Origin: Antiquaquibacter metalliresistens
GTDB taxonomy: Bacteria; Actinomycetota; Actinomycetes; Actinomycetales; Microbacteriaceae
Reading direction: 5' to 3'
DNA length: 64,000 nt
NCBI RefSeq assembly: GCF_029211225.1
Contig: NZ_JARGEM010000002.1
Coordinates: 124,001 to 188,000 of the forward strand
Below the pieces are notes generated by a model. It saw only the letters and a program-made list of their open reading frames with translations. It did no database searches and was not told the DNA's origin. How positions within the stretch are numbered: position 1 is the stretch's first letter; every line of letters begins with the position of its first letter. The translations under genes were made by a program, and so were the position numbers. Positions 7,854-17,200 of the stretch are shown piece after piece.

Positions 7854-9672
7854 CGACTCCGCCCTCGCGCTGGCCGACCAGCTGCGATCGCTGGTCGACC
7901 CCGAGCTCATCGCCCTGATGGCCGAGCGCTCGGTGAGCCCGAACGGCATCCGGGACTTCTTCGATCTCGCCGACGCCCTGCTCGCCCCCGACTCCGTGCG
8001 CGCCGCGCTCGATCGTCTGCAGCGCCCGAGCCTCGTGGCCCTCGCGGTGGTTGCCGAACTCGGTATGCCCCGCTCGAAGGATGCCGCCGCCCACCTCACC
8101 GCGATCGGCGGCGACGCCACCGCCTTCGACGCGCACCTCGCCGCCGCGCGCGACCTCGCGCTGCTGCTGGAGCGCGACGGCGTGCTGAGCGTGCCGCCCA
8201 CCGTCGCGGCCGCGATCGCCACACCGGTGCGTGAACTCATCGCGCAGCCACCGCCGCCCGCACTGTCACCGGTGGGCCGCGGCGACCGCGCGGCCGCCGA
8301 CCGGCTGGCCGCATCCCGCGCCTTCGAGACCACGGGCTTCGTCGCCGAGCTCGTCGCGGAGCTGCAGCGGGAGCCCGCGCGCGAGCTCGCGCGCGGCGGC
8401 ATCACGCTTCCGGACAGTCGGCGGCTCGCGGCATCCGTCGGCGTCGACCTCGACCGCGTGCCGGAGATGCTCGACATCGTCGAACGCGCGGGACTGGTCA
8501 CCCCCGGCGTCGGCGAGCGCGTCGTCAGCGATGCCGGCAGCGCCTGGTTGCCCGGCGGTTTCGCGGAGCGCTGGACGGCACTGGCCGCCGGATGGCTGGA
8601 ACGCCTGCCGGAAGACGTGCGAGCGATCCTGCGCGACCGCGCCGGCGCGGAGTGGGGCGGCGGCCTTCACGAGTACCTGACGTGGCTCTACCCGGCTGGC
8701 GACGCGTGGATCCGCGAACGGGTCGCCGTCTACCTGCGCGACGCCGAGCGGCTCGGCATCACGCACGAGCGGGTGCCGAGCACTCCCGGCGCGCTGCTGC
8801 TCACCTCCGGGGCGGATGCCGCGGGTGCCGCGATGGGCGAGCTGTTCCCCGCCGAGGTCGACAAGGTCTACCTCCAGCACGACCTCAGCGTGGTCTCCCC
8901 CGGCCCGCTCGCGCCGCGACTCGACGCGCGCCTGCGCACCATCGCCGAGTCCGAGGGGGGCGTGCTGGCACCCACTTACCGCATCACCACCGCGAGCCTC
9001 AACCGCGCGATGGCCGCGGGTGAGACCGCGGAGAGCATCCGGCAGTTCCTCGGCGGCATCTCGCTCAGCGGCATCCCGCAACCGCTCGAATACCTCATCG
9101 CGGAGGCCGCCGCCCGCTACGGTCTCGTGCGCGTGGCGCCCACGCCCGAGGGCGGCAGCCGCGTGCGGTCAACGGATGCCGGACTGCTGCGGGCGATCGC
9201 CGTGGACGCGAGCCTCACCCCGCTCGGCCTCAGCCGGTCCAGCACCGAGCTGACCAGCCGTTTCGAACCCGACGTGGTCTTCTGGAGCCTCGCCGAAGCC
9301 CGCTACCCGGTCGCCGCCGAAGACGAGCGCGGCCGCATCCTCACCCCCGAACGACCCCGCCGCGCCGGCGCCAACGCACCCGTGCGTGCCGACCCGATCG
9401 CCACCCTCATCGAGCGCCTGCGCGCCGAGAGCCCGGCGGATGCCGCGGCCGCCGACCGGGCCTGGCTCGCCCGCCAACTCGACGTCGCCATCCGCGGCAA
9501 GCTCGCCCTCACGGTCACCGTCACCCTGCAGGACGGCAGCTCCGTGGACTACCAGCTCGAGCCGGCGAGCGTCGCCGGCGGACGCTTGCGCGCCCGCGAC
9601 CGCCGCACCGACCTGGAGCGCACGCTGCCGCTGTCGAGCATCACCGGCGTGGGGCCGGCCGCGGACTCCTGA
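7840..9672 (+). CDS. Helicase_C_3 (XPB-associated) domain protein
   Basis: 610 residues starting MPPSNDSALALADQLRSLVD. It has no Walker A or DExH motif, so it is not itself a helicase. Its middle and C-terminal parts (FPAEVDKVYLQHDLSVVSPG; YLIAEAAARYGLVRV; RPRRAGANAPVRADPIATLI) match the Helicase_C_3 family, called helicase-associated or XPB/Ssl2-like. In M. tuberculosis the equivalent (Rv0862c) lies next to the XPB helicase gene; here the XPB gene is 21 kb away. A role with XPB in DNA repair is inferred from that pairing. The start at 7840 has a GGAG-type ribosome site inside the upstream gene. Confidence 0.85.
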   Translation: MPPSNDSALALADQLRSLVDPELIALMAERSVSPNGIRDFFDLADALLAPDSVRAALDRLQRPSLVALAVVAELGMPRSKDAAAHLTAIGGDATAFDAHLAAARDLALLLERDGVLSVPPTVAAAIATPVRELIAQPPPPALSPVGRGDRAAADRLAASRAFETTGFVAELVAELQREPARELARGGITLPDSRRLAASVGVDLDRVPEMLDIVERAGLVTPGVGERVVSDAGSAWLPGGFAERWTALAAGWLERLPEDVRAILRDRAGAEWGGGLHEYLTWLYPAGDAWIRERVAVYLRDAERLGITHERVPSTPGALLLTSGADAAGAAMGELFPAEVDKVYLQHDLSVVSPGPLAPRLDARLRTIAESEGGVLAPTYRITTASLNRAMAAGETAESIRQFLGGISLSGIPQPLEYLIAEAAARYGLVRVAPTPEGGSRVRSTDAGLLRAIAVDASLTPLGLSRSSTELTSRFEPDVVFWSLAEARYPVAAEDERGRILTPERPRRAGANAPVRADPIATLIERLRAESPADAAAADRAWLARQLDVAIRGKLALTVTVTLQDGSSVDYQLEPASVAGGRLRARDRRTDLERTLPLSSITGVGPAADS

Positions 9673-9848
9673 AGGCCGGCACCACTCCGGCCATCGGAAT
9701 CCCGCGCGGGTCGGACAGCTGGGGCACCGCCGTCGGCTTCGCGTGCCCAGGTGGCGCTGACCATCTCCGTGGACGTTCGGCCCATGTTGTGCATGACAAA
9801 CCCATAATGTTCACGAGCTTTGCTAGTCTGACGGCTGGAAAGGATCCA

Positions 9849-12002
9849 ATGACCCAGCCATACGCGACAACGCGACGACGCATGCTCCTCGACATGCACA
9901 TCCCCGACTGGGACCCGGCGTTCCTCTCCGAGTACGACCCGGCGTCGCTCGCCGACCAGTACGCGCGCGCGGGTGTCGCGGCGGTGCTCGTCTACGGCAA
10001 GTCGCACCTCGGTCTCAACAGCTGGCCCGCGCCCGTCGGCTCCGTGCACCGGGCCGCGCGCGATCGCGACCTCGTGGCCGAGATGCTCTCCGCCCTCCGC
10101 GATCGCGACATCGCGGCCGGGCTGTACCACACGACCGTCTTCGACAACTGGGCGATCGAGACGCACCCCGAGTGGTCGACCGTCCCAGCATCCACGCGAA
10201 TCGGGGTCGCCGCACCGTGGCACGGTCCGCGCTACGGCACCGCCTGCCCCAACAACCCTGACTACCGCGAGTACGAGCGCACCCAGATCACCGCCCTGCT
10301 GGAGCGCTACGACGTCGATGTGCTCTGGCTCGACATGACGTTCTGGAACGCGGTGTGCGTGTGCGTGGTCTGCAGCGAGCGCAGCCGTACCGAGCTCGGC
10401 TTCGAGATCCCCGAGCGACTCGACTGGCGTGACGCGGAATGGGTCGCGTTTCAAGCTGCCCGCGAGCGGTGGCTGAGGGAGTTCATCGTGTTCCTTCACG
10501 AGACCGCTCAGCGGGCGCGACCGCGCATCGACGTCGTGCACAACTTCGGCGCTGCGACCCACGGCTGGTACTCGGGGCTGCGGACCGATTTCAGCACGAT
10601 CGACGCCTTCGCGGCGGGCGACATCTACGGAGGTCGCGACGAGCAGCTCCTCGTGTCGAAGATCATGCAGCACCTCGGCCAGCGCCAACCCGCCGAGTTC
10701 ATGACGACGCGCACCTCCGACCTCGCCAACCACGTCGACCTCAAGTCGGAGCTCACGATGACGGTCGAAGCCCTCGCAACCATCGCCCACAACGGCGCGT
10801 TCCTCTTTATCGATGCGATTGATCCGCGCGGCACCGTCAACCCCGAGGTCTACGAGAGGCTCTCCCGGGTGTTCGCTCACGTCGAGGAGGTCGAGGTGCA
10901 GCTCGGCGGCACCCCGGTCGCCGACGTCGCGATCTACTACTCCGACGACTCCTGCATCTACCCGCCCGACTCCGGTCGCGCCGTCGCGGAGGCCACGATC
11001 GTGGACGGGGACGCCACGCGCAAGGCCGACCTGCCCCACATCCGTGCCGTGTCCGCGGCCGCAGCCGCCCTCCAGCGCGCCCACATCCCGTTCGCGGTGC
11101 TCACGCACGACGGCTTGAGCCGGATCGGCGAGTACTCCGTGCTGGTGCTGCCCGACGTCATCCGGATGAGCGAGCCCGAACGCGACCTCGTCCGGGCCTT
11201 CGTGGCCGGCGGCGGCCGGATCTACGCGAGCGGCCGCACCTCCCTGCTCGACACGACCGCCGCGCCGCTCGACGACCTCGGCCTCTCCGACGTCTTCGGT
11301 GTGCGGCTCGAGGGCCACGAGAGCGGCGACGGCTTCTACCTCGCGCCCCGAGTCGACTGGCTGCGCGACGCCGTCGCGCCGGAGCACCACCTGAGCCACG
11401 GCTTCCGCCCGGGGTGGGTCGGCGCGGACTACGCCGATGCGACTCTCGGCCTGCCCCGCGTCACGGCGACGACGGGCAGGGCCATCGCGACGCTCACGCT
11501 GCCGTACGCCTATCCGTCGCGCGGCTCGATGGCGGGGCACGACTTCGCGAGCATCCACTCGTCGCCGCCATGGGAGGAGCGCGAGGAAGCGACGATCGTC
11601 GAGAACCAGTTCGGCGACGGCCGCTCGATCTACGCGGTCGCCCCGGTCGAGCGCGGCCGCTCGGAGTCGGAGTGGCGCGTCTTCGTCGGCGCGGTCGAGA
11701 GACTGCTCGGTGAGGATGCCCGCGTGCGAGCCACCGCGCACCCCGACATCTGGCTCACCGCGTTCGAGCAGCCCGAGCGATCCCGCGCTCTCATCGCGGC
11801 GCTCGTCTACCGAACGGACGCGCCGTCGCCGCAGCTCCCGCTCTCAATCGAGTACCGCCTCCCGGGCGGTGTCCGCGCGACGCGGGTGTCCCGGGCGGTC
11901 GACGGGACGCCGCTGGCGTTCTCGGGCGAGGGCGGCGTCGTGCGCATCGAGACGACGGTCGAGCTCTTCGAGCTCGTGGCCGTCGACTACGCGATCGGCT
12001 GA
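9849..12002 (+). CDS. Putative GHL6-type glycoside hydrolase with beta-galactosidase trimerisation-like domain
   Basis: 717 residues, no signal peptide, so cytoplasmic. The N-terminal (beta/alpha)8-like part (about 10-340) contains YDVDVLWLDMTFW, where Asp sits at the usual end of strand 4, and DVVHNFGAATHGW; this resembles the GHL6/GH29-like putative glycosidases. The second part (about 370-480, YSVLVLPDVIRMSEPERDLV, GGGRIYASGRTSL) is a GATase-like beta-galactosidase trimerisation domain, then a beta-rich end. The ATG follows AAAGGATCC. It begins the catabolic island and converges with DUF4862, overlapping it by 16 bases. Substrate not predicted. Confidence 0.7.
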   Translation: MTQPYATTRRRMLLDMHIPDWDPAFLSEYDPASLADQYARAGVAAVLVYGKSHLGLNSWPAPVGSVHRAARDRDLVAEMLSALRDRDIAAGLYHTTVFDNWAIETHPEWSTVPASTRIGVAAPWHGPRYGTACPNNPDYREYERTQITALLERYDVDVLWLDMTFWNAVCVCVVCSERSRTELGFEIPERLDWRDAEWVAFQAARERWLREFIVFLHETAQRARPRIDVVHNFGAATHGWYSGLRTDFSTIDAFAAGDIYGGRDEQLLVSKIMQHLGQRQPAEFMTTRTSDLANHVDLKSELTMTVEALATIAHNGAFLFIDAIDPRGTVNPEVYERLSRVFAHVEEVEVQLGGTPVADVAIYYSDDSCIYPPDSGRAVAEATIVDGDATRKADLPHIRAVSAAAAALQRAHIPFAVLTHDGLSRIGEYSVLVLPDVIRMSEPERDLVRAFVAGGGRIYASGRTSLLDTTAAPLDDLGLSDVFGVRLEGHESGDGFYLAPRVDWLRDAVAPEHHLSHGFRPGWVGADYADATLGLPRVTATTGRAIATLTLPYAYPSRGSMAGHDFASIHSSPPWEEREEATIVENQFGDGRSIYAVAPVERGRSESEWRVFVGAVERLLGEDARVRATAHPDIWLTAFEQPERSRALIAALVYRTDAPSPQLPLSIEYRLPGGVRATRVSRAVDGTPLAFSGEGGVVRIETTVELFELVAVDYAIG

Positions 12003-12943
12003 ACGCGCCGATCGGCGGCGCCGGCGAGCGCCGCGACGGTGGCCTCGACGCCGGCAAGCCGCTCCTCGAGGGCGACCGCTCCGGGCGCCGCCTTGACCTT
12101 CGCCCCCACGAAGTCGAGGGACTCGAGGCCGTCGATCGCGTCGAGCGACCGAGCGATCGCGTCGTCGTCGAGCAGGGAGTGCCCGTCAACCGCGGCCACC
12201 GGGTTGTGCACGTCGCGCCAGGCATCGCCGAAGGGGCCGTCCGTCGCCGCAGCTCCTGAGAGCATCATCCCGCGGAGCAGCCCGACATCCTGGATCTCGC
12301 GCACGTGCTCGACGGGGGTGCGCGCGGAGCGGCCCTCGATCGCGGAGCGCCCCCAGTTGACGCTCAACCCGAGACGCGCATCCCGGCCGCCCGCCGCGCG
12401 AACCGCGACAATCTCGTCGGCGAGGGAGAGGTAGCCCTTCTGCCACGTCCCGCCGGGCACCGCCGCATCGCAGTGCTCGACGACGAGAGCCGCGCCATCC
12501 CAGTCGAGCGCAGCGAGCGAGGAGAGCGACGAGGCGAGAGACGCGGCATCCGACGCTCCCGGTTCGCGCCGCGAGGGCGCGGAGTGCAACTGCACCGCGC
12601 AGACCGCGCTCCGGCCGAGCGCGTCATGGAGGCGCAGGATGCTCTCGCGCGCCCGCCGCGCGTCCTCGAGAGCGGCCTCGCGCGCGGCGGCATCGGCGGA
12701 TGCGAGCCCGTACCGGCTGTCGGTCTTCCCGATCGTGAAGGTGAGCGGCAGCAGCGTGACGACGACGTGCCAGCCGCTCGGCAGGAGGCCGGCCAGGCGG
12801 TCCGGATGCTCGCCCCGGCGGTACGGCGCCTCGATTCCCCCCACGCCCTCGAGCCGGCCGAGGAGCTCGTACCACCGCGGCTCGTCCGCAGGAGGCAGCT
12901 CGCCGGCGGCGGCGTACGCGCCGACCGTGAACCCGCGCGGCAC
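11987..12943 (-). CDS. DUF4862 family protein (TIM-barrel-like)
   Basis: 318 residues from a GTG that overlaps the stop of the dehydratase gene by one base (TAGTG). The opening FTVGAYAAAGELPPADEPRW and the segments ... WHVVVTLLPLT, VVEHCDAAVPGG, LGLSVNWGRSAIEG fit DUF4862, an uncharacterised family with a TIM-barrel pattern of strands ending in acidic residues. Position in a dehydratase operon suggests a sugar isomerase, epimerase or lyase-like activity, but no catalytic residues are known to me. A longer reading upstream runs inside the dehydratase gene and is not used. Confidence 0.65.
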   Translation of the reverse strand: MPRGFTVGAYAAAGELPPADEPRWYELLGRLEGVGGIEAPYRRGEHPDRLAGLLPSGWHVVVTLLPLTFTIGKTDSRYGLASADAAAREAALEDARRARESILRLHDALGRSAVCAVQLHSAPSRREPGASDAASLASSLSSLAALDWDGAALVVEHCDAAVPGGTWQKGYLSLADEIVAVRAAGGRDARLGLSVNWGRSAIEGRSARTPVEHVREIQDVGLLRGMMLSGAAATDGPFGDAWRDVHNPVAAVDGHSLLDDDAIARSLDAIDGLESLDFVGAKVKAAPGAVALEERLAGVEATVAALAGAADRRVQPIA

Positions 12944-14118
12944 TAGCGCGTCCCGAGCGCGGCAGCGCGGATCTCGTCCTCGAGCACCTCGATGCCGAGT
13001 CCCGCTCCCGCCGGCAAGACCATGTGGCCAGCGCTCACGTCGAGCGGACACGCGAGGAGCCCGTTGGCATTGTGCACGGCGCCGATCTGGTACTCGAACG
13101 AGGGCATGAGCTGCGTCGTCGCCGCGATGTGCATGCCCGCGGCGAGGGCGGGGCCGAGCGCGAGCGAGTGGTGCGGCATGACGGGACGGGAGGCCGCGTT
13201 GGCCATCGCGGCGATCGTCCAGGCCTCGCTGATGCCGGTCCGACCGACGTCCGGCTGGTAGATGTGCACGGCATCGCGGGCGATCCAGGCCGCCGCCTCG
13301 AAGCGGTTGCGCATGGCCTCCCCCGCCGCGAGCGCGATGTCGGCGGCATCCGCGAGGCGGGCGAAGTCGTCGAGGTTCTCAGGCGGCAGCGCGGACTCGA
13401 GGAACCAGGCATGCCTCTCGAACAGGCCGCGAGCGAGATCGAGGGCTTGCGGTAGCGAGTAGACGCCGTGAACGTCGACGGCGAGCTCGACGTCCGGCAC
13501 GAGCTCGCGGATCCGGTCGAACGCGGCGAGGTCGTCGCGCACGCCGTGGCCGAGGTGGAGCTTGAAGCGCCGGGCACCGGCATCCCGCAGCTGCTGGATG
13601 GTCTCGGCGCGCTCCTCAATGGTGTCGCCGGCGATGCTGCTGACGTAGGTGGGGATCTCGGTGCGGAAGGCCCCGCCGAGCAGGGCGGAGACCGACAGCC
13701 CGCGGGCGCGGCCGACGAGATCCCACAGGGCGATGTCGACGCCCGCGATACCGTCCGCCTGGAACCCGGTGAGGTGCCCGCGCTCGCGCATCGACTCCTG
13801 CATCCGGGAATGCAGCCACCGCGTGCGTCCCGCGTCCTGCCCCAGGATGATCGGGCTCAGCACGTCGTCGATGACGGCTGCGGTCACCCGGGGGCCCACG
13901 GGTGCCAGGGACTCGCCCCACCCCACCGCGCCGTCCTCGGTCTCGACTCGGACGAGGACCGTCTCGGTGAGGTCCGCGTAGAGGGTCCCGCGGTCGAAGA
14001 TCGTGCGATACATGGGCCGTGCGGAGGTGGGATGCCCGTCTGCATCCAGCCGCAGCACGAAGGTCTCCACGCGCGAGATGACGAGCGGGGTGCCCCCGGA
14101 TCCGTTCTGAGTGCTCAT
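12943..14118 (-). CDS. Mandelate racemase/enolase-superfamily sugar-acid dehydratase
   Basis: 391 residues, full length for the superfamily. Capping domain (about 12-140), then the barrel with K186-L-H188 (FKLHLG), metal ligands D215 with H217 (VDVHGVY), E241 (ESALPPEN) and E267 (AAGEAM), and general base His in MPHHSLALG (316/317). The Asp-x-His pair on strand 3 is the pattern of D-galactonate-type dehydratases, so I expect it to dehydrate an aldonate or uronate-like acid to a 2-keto-3-deoxy acid. Lys186-x-His188 differs from the racemase Lys-x-Lys. Divergent from the large exported protein; DUF4862 follows in one operon. Confidence 0.85.
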   Translation of the reverse strand: MSTQNGSGGTPLVISRVETFVLRLDADGHPTSARPMYRTIFDRGTLYADLTETVLVRVETEDGAVGWGESLAPVGPRVTAAVIDDVLSPIILGQDAGRTRWLHSRMQESMRERGHLTGFQADGIAGVDIALWDLVGRARGLSVSALLGGAFRTEIPTYVSSIAGDTIEERAETIQQLRDAGARRFKLHLGHGVRDDLAAFDRIRELVPDVELAVDVHGVYSLPQALDLARGLFERHAWFLESALPPENLDDFARLADAADIALAAGEAMRNRFEAAAWIARDAVHIYQPDVGRTGISEAWTIAAMANAASRPVMPHHSLALGPALAAGMHIAATTQLMPSFEYQIGAVHNANGLLACPLDVSAGHMVLPAGAGLGIEVLEDEIRAAALGTR

Positions 14119-14183
14119 GCCCGCCTCTCTGCGGTCTCACTGTAGCCATCCCGCTGCTGTGGATGTATGTAACATTTAAAGGG

Positions 14184-14227
14184 TTGACAATCTAGATCGT
14201 TCATGTCAAATCTACTATATGACTGAT
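14184..14227 (+). promoter_or_regulatory. Divergent promoter/operator region of the exported enzyme and dehydratase
   Basis: AT-rich patch in GC-rich surroundings. TTGACA (14184-14189) reads as a -35 box and is also one arm of an inverted repeat with TGTCAA (14204-14209). ATCTACTATATGACTGAT (14210-14227) overlaps the start codon and resembles sequences at 24065 and 26671 in the island's other promoter regions, so it may be the IclR operator. No ribosome site precedes the ATG of the exported protein, so it may be translated from a very short or leaderless message. Confidence 0.45.
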
Positions 14228-17200
14228 GACGCTCAACGTAGAGACCCAGTTCTTCCGCCCTTCAGCCGTCGCTCCATGATCGGCCTCATGCTCGCAACGG
14301 GGGTGCTCCCCCAGGTCCTCGGGGCCTACGACCAGCCGGCCGTCGCCGCGCTGCGCGACACCGACCCGTTCGTCCCCTCGGACGCTCTGCGCCGGCTGGA
14401 GAAGCCCGATCTGGACTTCCAGCAGGTCGCCCAGCTCACGGGCGCGCATCATCGGGTCACCTTCTACTCCGCGACGTGGGACGGCGGGGCCGCCCACGTG
14501 CGCGACCTCGAGGTCTGGAACGGGGCGGCGTGGGTCACCGTCTCCGGCGTCGACGCCCGGTTCGACGAGCAGTGGGTCGTGCTCACGAGCACGGATGCGG
14601 CATCCGCCGACTACTACTACGCGGCGGCCGACCCGCACTGGGTCGCCCTGCAGACCATCAGCCAGCTCTCCTCTACGACGGTGGAGCTCACCGCGACCGA
14701 CGGTGCCGACTACTCCCTCGTGGTGCGCTGGGTGATCGACGGCGACTACGTCGAGGTGCAGTACGAGATCACGGCGCTGCAGACCCAGCACTACGTCGTC
14801 GGCTACCAGTCGATGCCGATCGTCGGCCTGGCCGATGTCGACGAAGTACTGTGCGGATCGCTCCAGCACGCGCGCACCGTCAAGAGCACGACCTCGCTCG
14901 GCGCGTGGGAGCTCTTCGCCCCGATGTCGCTGACGGAGCGCACGATCTCCTCCCAGCAGATCACGGTCGGCGTGTACATCCCAGGGGACGTCCTCGCGTT
15001 CGAGCACGACCGCGCCCTCGGCAGCGACCGGCAGCCGTTCGGGATGAGTCTGCGCAACGACACCGGAGACATCCAGCCCGTCGTCTACGCGCCGCAAGCG
15101 GGACTGCGCTCGGTGATGACCGCGAGCACCTCATCCGCGTACGCCTTCGGCGTCGCCGCGATGGTGGGGCCGCTCTACGAGGCCTACGTCGACATCTGCC
15201 GCGACCAGTACGGGCTGACGTCGTACCGCGAGAACGTCTACGACACCTCGCTCACTGACGCCGTGCACAACATGATGGCCCTCGCCGCGATTGATCCGGC
15301 GAGCGACGACAGCGAGGACTACGTGCCGTCCTTCTCCGGGTGGTGGAGCCGGGCAAAGGGGTTCATCGACCTCGAAAACAACCAGTCCGTGCGCGCTGCG
15401 ACCGCCAGTGCCCTCCTGTCCGCGTTCTACCTGACAGCCACCGCCGCGGACCAGAGCTTCTACGACAAGCGCGCCCGGCCGATGCTCGAGTACCAGGTCT
15501 CCCGGCGCAACGTGGGCACCACGCCCGTTCCGGGCTCGCCCGTCTACGGCGACACGAGCCTCACGACGCACGCCCTCGGCAGCTACGTCCACGACGCGAG
15601 CGTGCTCGTGCCGATGTGGCAGCTCACCAAGGGCCAGAACGGCGGCCTGCATCGAGCCGCGAAGGACCTCATCGTCACGCGCCCGGCGTACCAGCCCGAC
15701 TACCGCAGCCCGTGGAGCACGGCCATGCAGGCGTGGCAGCTGAGTGGGGATCCCGCGCGGCTCGCCGAGGCCACCGCGATCGCGAAGCGCTACGCGCGCG
15801 ACAACATCGACACCCCCTACACGTCGAACGTCACCGAGCTGCAGTTCGCCTTCACCTACTCGAAGTCGTGGATCGAGCTCTTCATGCTCTTCGAGCACAC
15901 CGGCGACCCCGATCTGCTCGCGGCGGCGTACACCGAGGTCAAGCGCTTCATCACGCAGACGACCGTGCGGCCCGTGCCCTCCGGCACGGTCTCGGTCCCG
16001 CCGGGGTCGCCGAACCTCGAGCACATCGACGCGTGGGGCGCCGCGGGCGACCCGTCCTACCCGCACACCACGGTCTCGACCGAGACGGTACCAAAGTGGC
16101 TCGTCTCGACCTCGGGGCTCACGTTCGAGCAGCTCATCACCTTCAAACTCGGCGACAGCACGACCGACGGCGGCGGCGGGTACGTGCTCAATCCGATGTG
16201 GGCGCCGGCCCTGCTGCGGCTCTCCCACCACACCGCCGACACCTTCATCCGCGATGTGGCGCGCAACATGGTCGTCGGCCGCTTCACCAACTACCCCGGC
16301 TACTACAACAAGCAGTTCGTCGCCCGGCACATCGCCCCGGACTACGCCCTTACCGGCCCGTCCAGACTGTCGGCGATCTACTACCACCACATCCCCGGTC
16401 AGATCGAGCTCGCAATCGACTTCCTGCTCTCCGAGTGCTACCTCCGCTCCGGAGGGGCGATCTCGTTCCCCGGCCAGTTTGAGAGCACGTTCGTGTACTT
16501 CCGCGTGCGCCTCTACGGAGCGGAGCCCGGCACCTTCTACGGCGAGACCGGCGTGTGGCCGCACTTCCCCGCAGACATCATCGCCGTCGACGATCCGCAG
16601 ATCAACTGGGTCACGGGCGTCAGCGACGACGACTTCTACGTCGCTCTCTCGAACATGTCCGCGTCGTCGGTGACCACCACTGTCACCTTCGACGAGGACC
16701 TCACCGACATCAGCCCGTCGTCGACGTACAGCGCGGAGATCATCGACGCCGCAGGGTCCCGCACCTCGACGTCCGTGACCGGCGGCTCCCTCACGGTGAC
16801 GGTGCCCGCGGGCGGCATCACGTCGATCGTCGTGCGGGGCGCCGGGGTGCCCGCCCCGTGGCACTGGACGCCGACCGCCGTCGACCGCTCCGCCGTGAGC
16901 TACTCGCTCGACGACGCCGACCCGTCGGGACCGCTGGGGATGACCAAGGCGCTGCTCATCGTCCGGCCGGACCGCTCGGGGATGGACGCGTACGTGCAAA
17001 CCGATTCGCAGGATGCCGCGACCATGACCTACTCCATCAACGGGGGCGCCAACCAGACCACCCCCGCCAAGCCCTACCCGTACGAGTGGACCATCCCGCT
17101 CTCGAGCCTGACCGACACCTTCACGTACCAGGTGAGCACCGCGACGACGTCCTCGCCGCAGCGCACCCTGAGGCTGCCCCCGTCGATCACCTCGGTGACA

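Noticed and set aside
9673-9848. Small open frame on the minus strand before the GHL6-type gene
   Set aside because: Only weak suggestion of a domain tail (LSDPRGIPMAG) and no ribosome site; I see only promoter-like sequence here.
9549-11741. Long open frame antisense to the GHL6-type gene
   Set aside because: Low-complexity Arg/Val/Glu composition typical of antisense frames in GC-rich genes; the other strand has clear protein similarity and a ribosome site.
15131-16999. 622-codon open frame antisense to the exported enzyme
   Set aside because: Composition (Arg/Gly/Val/His-rich) and lack of start signal mark it as a shadow frame.
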